Of a stretch of DNA of 12,117 bases, positions 8,459-12,117 are shown piece after piece. A model generated the notes under the pieces. The model made no database searches. It had not been told where the DNA came from and saw nothing but the letters and a program-made list of their open reading frames with translations. The stretch lies in NCBI GenBank assembly GCA_000447185.1, contig KE647079.1, forward strand, positions 1-12,117, read 5' to 3'. Positions within the stretch are counted from its first letter, which is position 1, and the number at the start of each line of letters is the position of its first letter. Position numbers and translations under genes: made by a program. This DNA is from Vairimorpha apis BRL 01. Lineage: Eukaryota > Microsporidia > Nosematidae.

Positions 8459-11400
8459 AACAAAATAAATATATTTTTTACATGTTTTAAAAGTTTTCAT
8501 ATAAATATGCATATTATAGTAAACGTATATCAAAAGAATTAATTAAAGATTAAGTTTAAAAATATATTTAATATCTTTTACTAATACATTTTATATTAAA
8601 AAAATAAACATCATTATAAAAACATATATAATATTTATATTGTGACAAAAAAATGTTGTAAACTTTTTTATTTTTTAATCATCTAATAAAATTTGAAAAA
8701 ATTAAAAGATAATTCTTTACTTATTTTCAAGTAAAATTTATTTTATTTAATAATAAATTAGATGTTTAAAAAAAATTTATAATATACATTTAAACCTTTA
8801 TTTATATATTTGATAGTTTTGCTTTTATTAAATTATAAAAACTTTAACATATATATATTTAAACAAAAATACTTATTGTCTAAGTAAAATTTAAAAATTT
8901 TTTCTTTTTCAAAAAAATTAAATATAGGTTACATATGATAGGAATAAAAATAAGATGAAAATTTTATTTAATCTTTATAATAAAATTTTTTTTAATGATT
9001 TTATATTGTTTTTTTTGAAAAATAAACAAATTTATTATTTATTTCTCAAAATTTTATAAAATTATAGATTTAAAAAATATAAGAATAAAACGTACAAAAA
9101 AACAGTTTATTTCTTTAAAAATACAAAAATTTTAAAAGATATTATTTATAAAAACTTAAATTTAAAGTATGGTGAAAATTACATATTAATTTATAAAAGA
9201 CAGCTTTAACTTATTTAACAAAAATTTGAATTTGTATTATTCAATTAACGATAAAACTAGTTAAAATAAAATTTTATAAATATAAAAGAAAATTTTTATT
9301 TTTCTATAAAAATATAATACTAATAAAAATCTAAAATTTCTTTTTTTAACATTTTGTCTCATAATTTCTTTTTATTTATTATACAACAAAATCTTACAAA
9401 AAATAATAAAAAGTTTTTTATTTTTTGTATTAAAATTTATTCGATAGTTGTATTAGAACAAATGTAAGATATAATTTAATGATTTTGTACTTAGTGATGT
9501 TATTAAAATATAAAATTTATAAAAATTTCATTTTTTTATGTTTTATGTTTTTGACAAAGTATTTATTATTAAAACATAATATTTTAAAATAAAGTTTTTG
9601 ATTTAAAAATCGATCTTATGATATGAATAAAAAATCAAAATATTGGCGAATTTTTAAGTCTAAAATAACTTATTTCTTTAAATTAATTATTATAATTAGT
9701 TTAAATACAAATTATATATGTTCTATTTAAATTTAAATGAAAATAGTATAATTTAATTAATTTTTACTATTTTTTCTTCACTTTTAAGTTATACAAAAAC
9801 AAATCAAAATCAAAATATTTATATAGTATAGCTTTAACAAATTAAAACATTGTAAATTCAATTAGATCTTATCTAAAAACTTAAAACAAATGTATAAAAT
9901 ATTTATATATAAAATTTTAATGCTTTAATATTTCTCCTTTTACAAAGTATAATATTAATTATGAAATATTATTGATTCTTTTCTTGTTAAAAAACATATT
10001 GCATTTTTTAAAAATGTTTAAGTTTATTAATATAAAAAAATCTTGTTCATATTTATTGTATAAAACATTTATTAAAGATAGAATGAGCTCTATTCATGGA
10101 ACTAAAATTAGTTACATATTTTATGTTATAAATTAGAAAATTTATGAAACAATTATAAAAAAAATTATGAAATTATAAGATTTAAAATTGAAATAATTTA
10201 TAGAATATTTGTATATGATAAATATACATTATTAAATACTTTCAAAAAAATATGTCAAATTTTTGAATATTTTATAAAACTTATCAATTTAAAATAAATA
10301 TAAAAATTCTTAATTTGTTTTTTTATGTTTAAAAAAATTATTAAGATGTTAAGACTTTTTTACATTAAACTTAATTATCTTTTAAATGCATAGTATTTTT
10401 ATAAAGTAGATTTCATTTTGTAACTTAACTTCGCATTAAAATTTAGATAAATTAAATTTAAAACAAATATACAAAATTTCAAAAATATATTTTTTATATA
10501 ATAATCATTTTATTTATATGATATTTATTTAAATTTTGTTGATTATAAAATCAACATGAAAAGGTATTTTTTAAAGCAAATATAAAAATATTATTATATT
10601 TTATTATTATTTATTTTTAAATGAGTAAAAAATTAGTGTATACATCTCAATTTCTTAAAAAAGAAATAGAATTTATTGTTAAATAAAAAAGTATCTAATT
10701 TTTAATTCTTACAAAAAAATATTAAAATAGGTAAACTAAGTTTTAAATATTTTTTATAGTATGATGCATTTTATATTTTTTACAATAGTTTAAAGAAATA
10801 AGAATGATTTTAAAATAAATTGCCTTATAAAATAATTTTATTTCAAAATTTATCTCAAAATTTGGTTAAAAAACTATTTTCTTAAATGCAAAATAGTTTT
10901 ATTTATGGAAAAAAATATAAAAAATAAAGTATGTTTAAAGAAGATATATATAAAATTATAACAATTATTTAAATTCAAATTTAAATTCTGAAATCATTGT
11001 AATAAACAATTATTGTTTCTCATACGTCAGTTTACAATATTACAAAACAAGTTTTATTAAATTTTATATACCGTACAAATAGTTTCTACTTTTTTTAAAC
11101 TATCATCGATACCATATATGACTTAAAATATATAGTATCTAGTATTTTCTCTAGTATTCTTATTAAATTTATGACTCTTTTTTTTAGATATCTTTAGTTG
11201 CTATAGCTACTTTTTATATTATTATTCACCATACAGCTTAATATAATGATATATGGTATAATTGTAGTATTGTCTGAATTATAATGCATCTTGAATTGCA
11301 GATAATACTTCGTATTTTATATTTTTCTATCATATTTTAATGCAGATTATCTTAGCTTGTAATGTCAAAAAATCATCATATCATGAGCTAAAACTATTCA

Positions 11401-11975
11401 TTATATATATAAAACAAAATAAAAATTATGAATTATATATTAAATATTTTTTGTTAATTAAATAAAAAAGCATAAAAATTTTATATTATTAAAATAATTA
11501 TGTTAACCATTTACAATCTAGTGTAATGATAGTTGGATAGTAAAAAAAAAACAATTTTTTTATTACCTTTAATTTAAAAACAATTCAAACATTCATAATT
11601 TTTCATAAAGGTATATTTTATTTATTTTAAAAATTACTTTATAATTAATAAAATTTTTATATCTATCCTCAAATGAATTTAAATTATATTATCGCAAAAA
11701 TCATTTTTCAATGTTAAATATTTATAAAATATAAAAATCATTCTTGTTTATATTAAAATACCTTTAAACTAATCAAAAGATGAAATTTATTGTAAAATTG
11801 TATACTTGATAACTTTAATATTATAAAAATTATTTAAAAAAATTAAAATCATATGTAAAAGTAAATTTGATTTTAATTACAATTTAATTATCAATATTTT
11901 TTTGCTATTATAATTATATGTATAAAACAAAATTAATTTATACCTTTTTTACAATAAACATAATTAAGAATTTTT
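8459..11975. other. 3.5-kb AT-rich gene desert
   Basis: The longest gene-free part of the window. Stops are dense on both strands; short frames such as 10621-10686 (21 codons) and 8955-9209 (84 codons with one internal TAA) are low complexity and I do not call them. No tRNA, rRNA or CRISPR-like array was recognised. Composition is nearly uniform except for a slightly less AT-rich patch around 11010-11400. Very long intergenic deserts of this kind are known in large-genome microsporidia. Confidence 0.65.
11010..11400. other. Compositional island inside the desert, possible relic of a gene or mobile element
   Basis: Line-by-line counting gives about 18-28% G+C (average ~23%) over 11101-11400, against about 12-13% in neighbouring lines such as 10741-10860. 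Long A/T runs are fewer here. It contains a near-tandem 12-base repeat (two copies starting with TCTAGTATT, about 11137-11160) and an 11-base inverted pair (ATACCATATAT at 11109-11119, ATATATGGTAT at 11249-11259). I could not read a protein in any frame. It may be an old insertion drifting toward background composition. Confidence 0.3.
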
Positions 11976-12117
11976 TCACTTTAAATTAACGTTATATGAT
12001 ATTACCTTATTTTTACTTTCTCTTAATTTAAAATTATTTCTCATTGGTTTATAGTATCTAGATAATTCTTCAATATCTAAATTATCATCTAAACTCTCCA
12101 AAATATTATTTACCACT
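11976..12117 (-). CDS. C-terminal end of an unrecognised protein (partial at right edge)
   Basis: Reading the minus strand from 12116 gives 46 sense codons and then TGA at 11978-11976; the 5' end lies outside the window. The other minus-strand frames stop early (for example AGT GGT AAA TAA). The fragment is acidic first ('LESLDDNLDIEELSRYYKP') and basic afterwards ('RNNFKLRESKNK'), with more balanced codon use than the desert next to it, which is why I accept it as coding. I do not recognise the family. It points in the same direction as the ribonucleotide reductase gene at the left edge, and opposite to the LRR genes. A spliced or alternative 3' end cannot be excluded. Confidence 0.6.
   Translation of the reverse strand, partial: VVNNILESLDDNLDIEELSRYYKPMRNNFKLRESKNKVISYNVNLK

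Noticed and set aside
8955..9209. 84 codons with a single internal TAA, Lys/Asn/Ile/Tyr-rich
   Set aside because: Low complexity and typical of A/T drift. One-stop windows of this size are expected in several kilobases of such DNA.
10621..10686. 21-codon frame (ATG AGT AAA AAA ...)
   Set aside because: Too short, and with no context or signal to support it as a gene.
11109..11259. 11-base inverted pair possibly acting as terminal repeats of a small DNA transposon
   Set aside because: The arms are A/T-dominated and short, with no flanking duplication; mentioned only as part of the compositional patch.

Overview
The window looks like nuclear DNA of a microsporidian, or a comparably reduced and AT-rich eukaryote. 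The intergenic DNA is extremely A+T rich. Coding islands are few and use TAA/TGA/TAG as stops in the standard way. No introns are evident. The one clearly housekeeping gene, the ribonucleotide reductase large subunit, has a CCC triplet four bases before its ATG, which matches the CCC-like start-proximal signal known from microsporidian genes. Long gene-free stretches, a family of leucine-rich-repeat (LRR) proteins and a decayed R2/R4-type non-LTR retrotransposon fit a large-genome microsporidian (Edhazardia or Hamiltosporidium type). This assignment is inference, not a database result.

Layout, left to right. 1-638 (minus) is the N-terminal ~212 codons of the ribonucleotide reductase large subunit, running off the left edge. 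639-1669 is AT-rich intergenic DNA. 1670-1858 is a doubtful 62-codon frame, in phase with the next gene and separated from it by one TAA. 1874-3137 (plus) is an LRR protein gene of about 400 codons, interrupted by two single-base frameshifts 50 bp apart. 3138-4880 holds no recognisable gene. 4884 to about 6340 (minus) is a markedly less AT-rich island: a 5'-truncated, heavily mutated copy of an R4/Dong-like retrotransposon (thumb region, zinc knuckle, restriction-like endonuclease, C-terminal tail). 6341-7246 is empty. 7247-8458 (plus) is an intact 403-residue LRR protein. 8459-11975 is a 3.5-kb gene-free desert containing a modest compositional island near 11010-11400. 11976-12117 (minus) is the last 46 codons of a gene that enters from the right edge and that I do not recognise.

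The two LRR genes appear to be relatives: similar size (about 400 aa), 23-residue repeats, and a matching C-terminal Cys-rich module (an 'SLxExC' helix, then CxxC, then a second Cys/His pair). This arrangement resembles the C-terminus of LRRC58-like and fungal LRR proteins. No operon-like or pathway relationship between the genes is apparent. The ribonucleotide reductase, the LRR pair, the transposon relic and the right-edge gene seem to be independent units.
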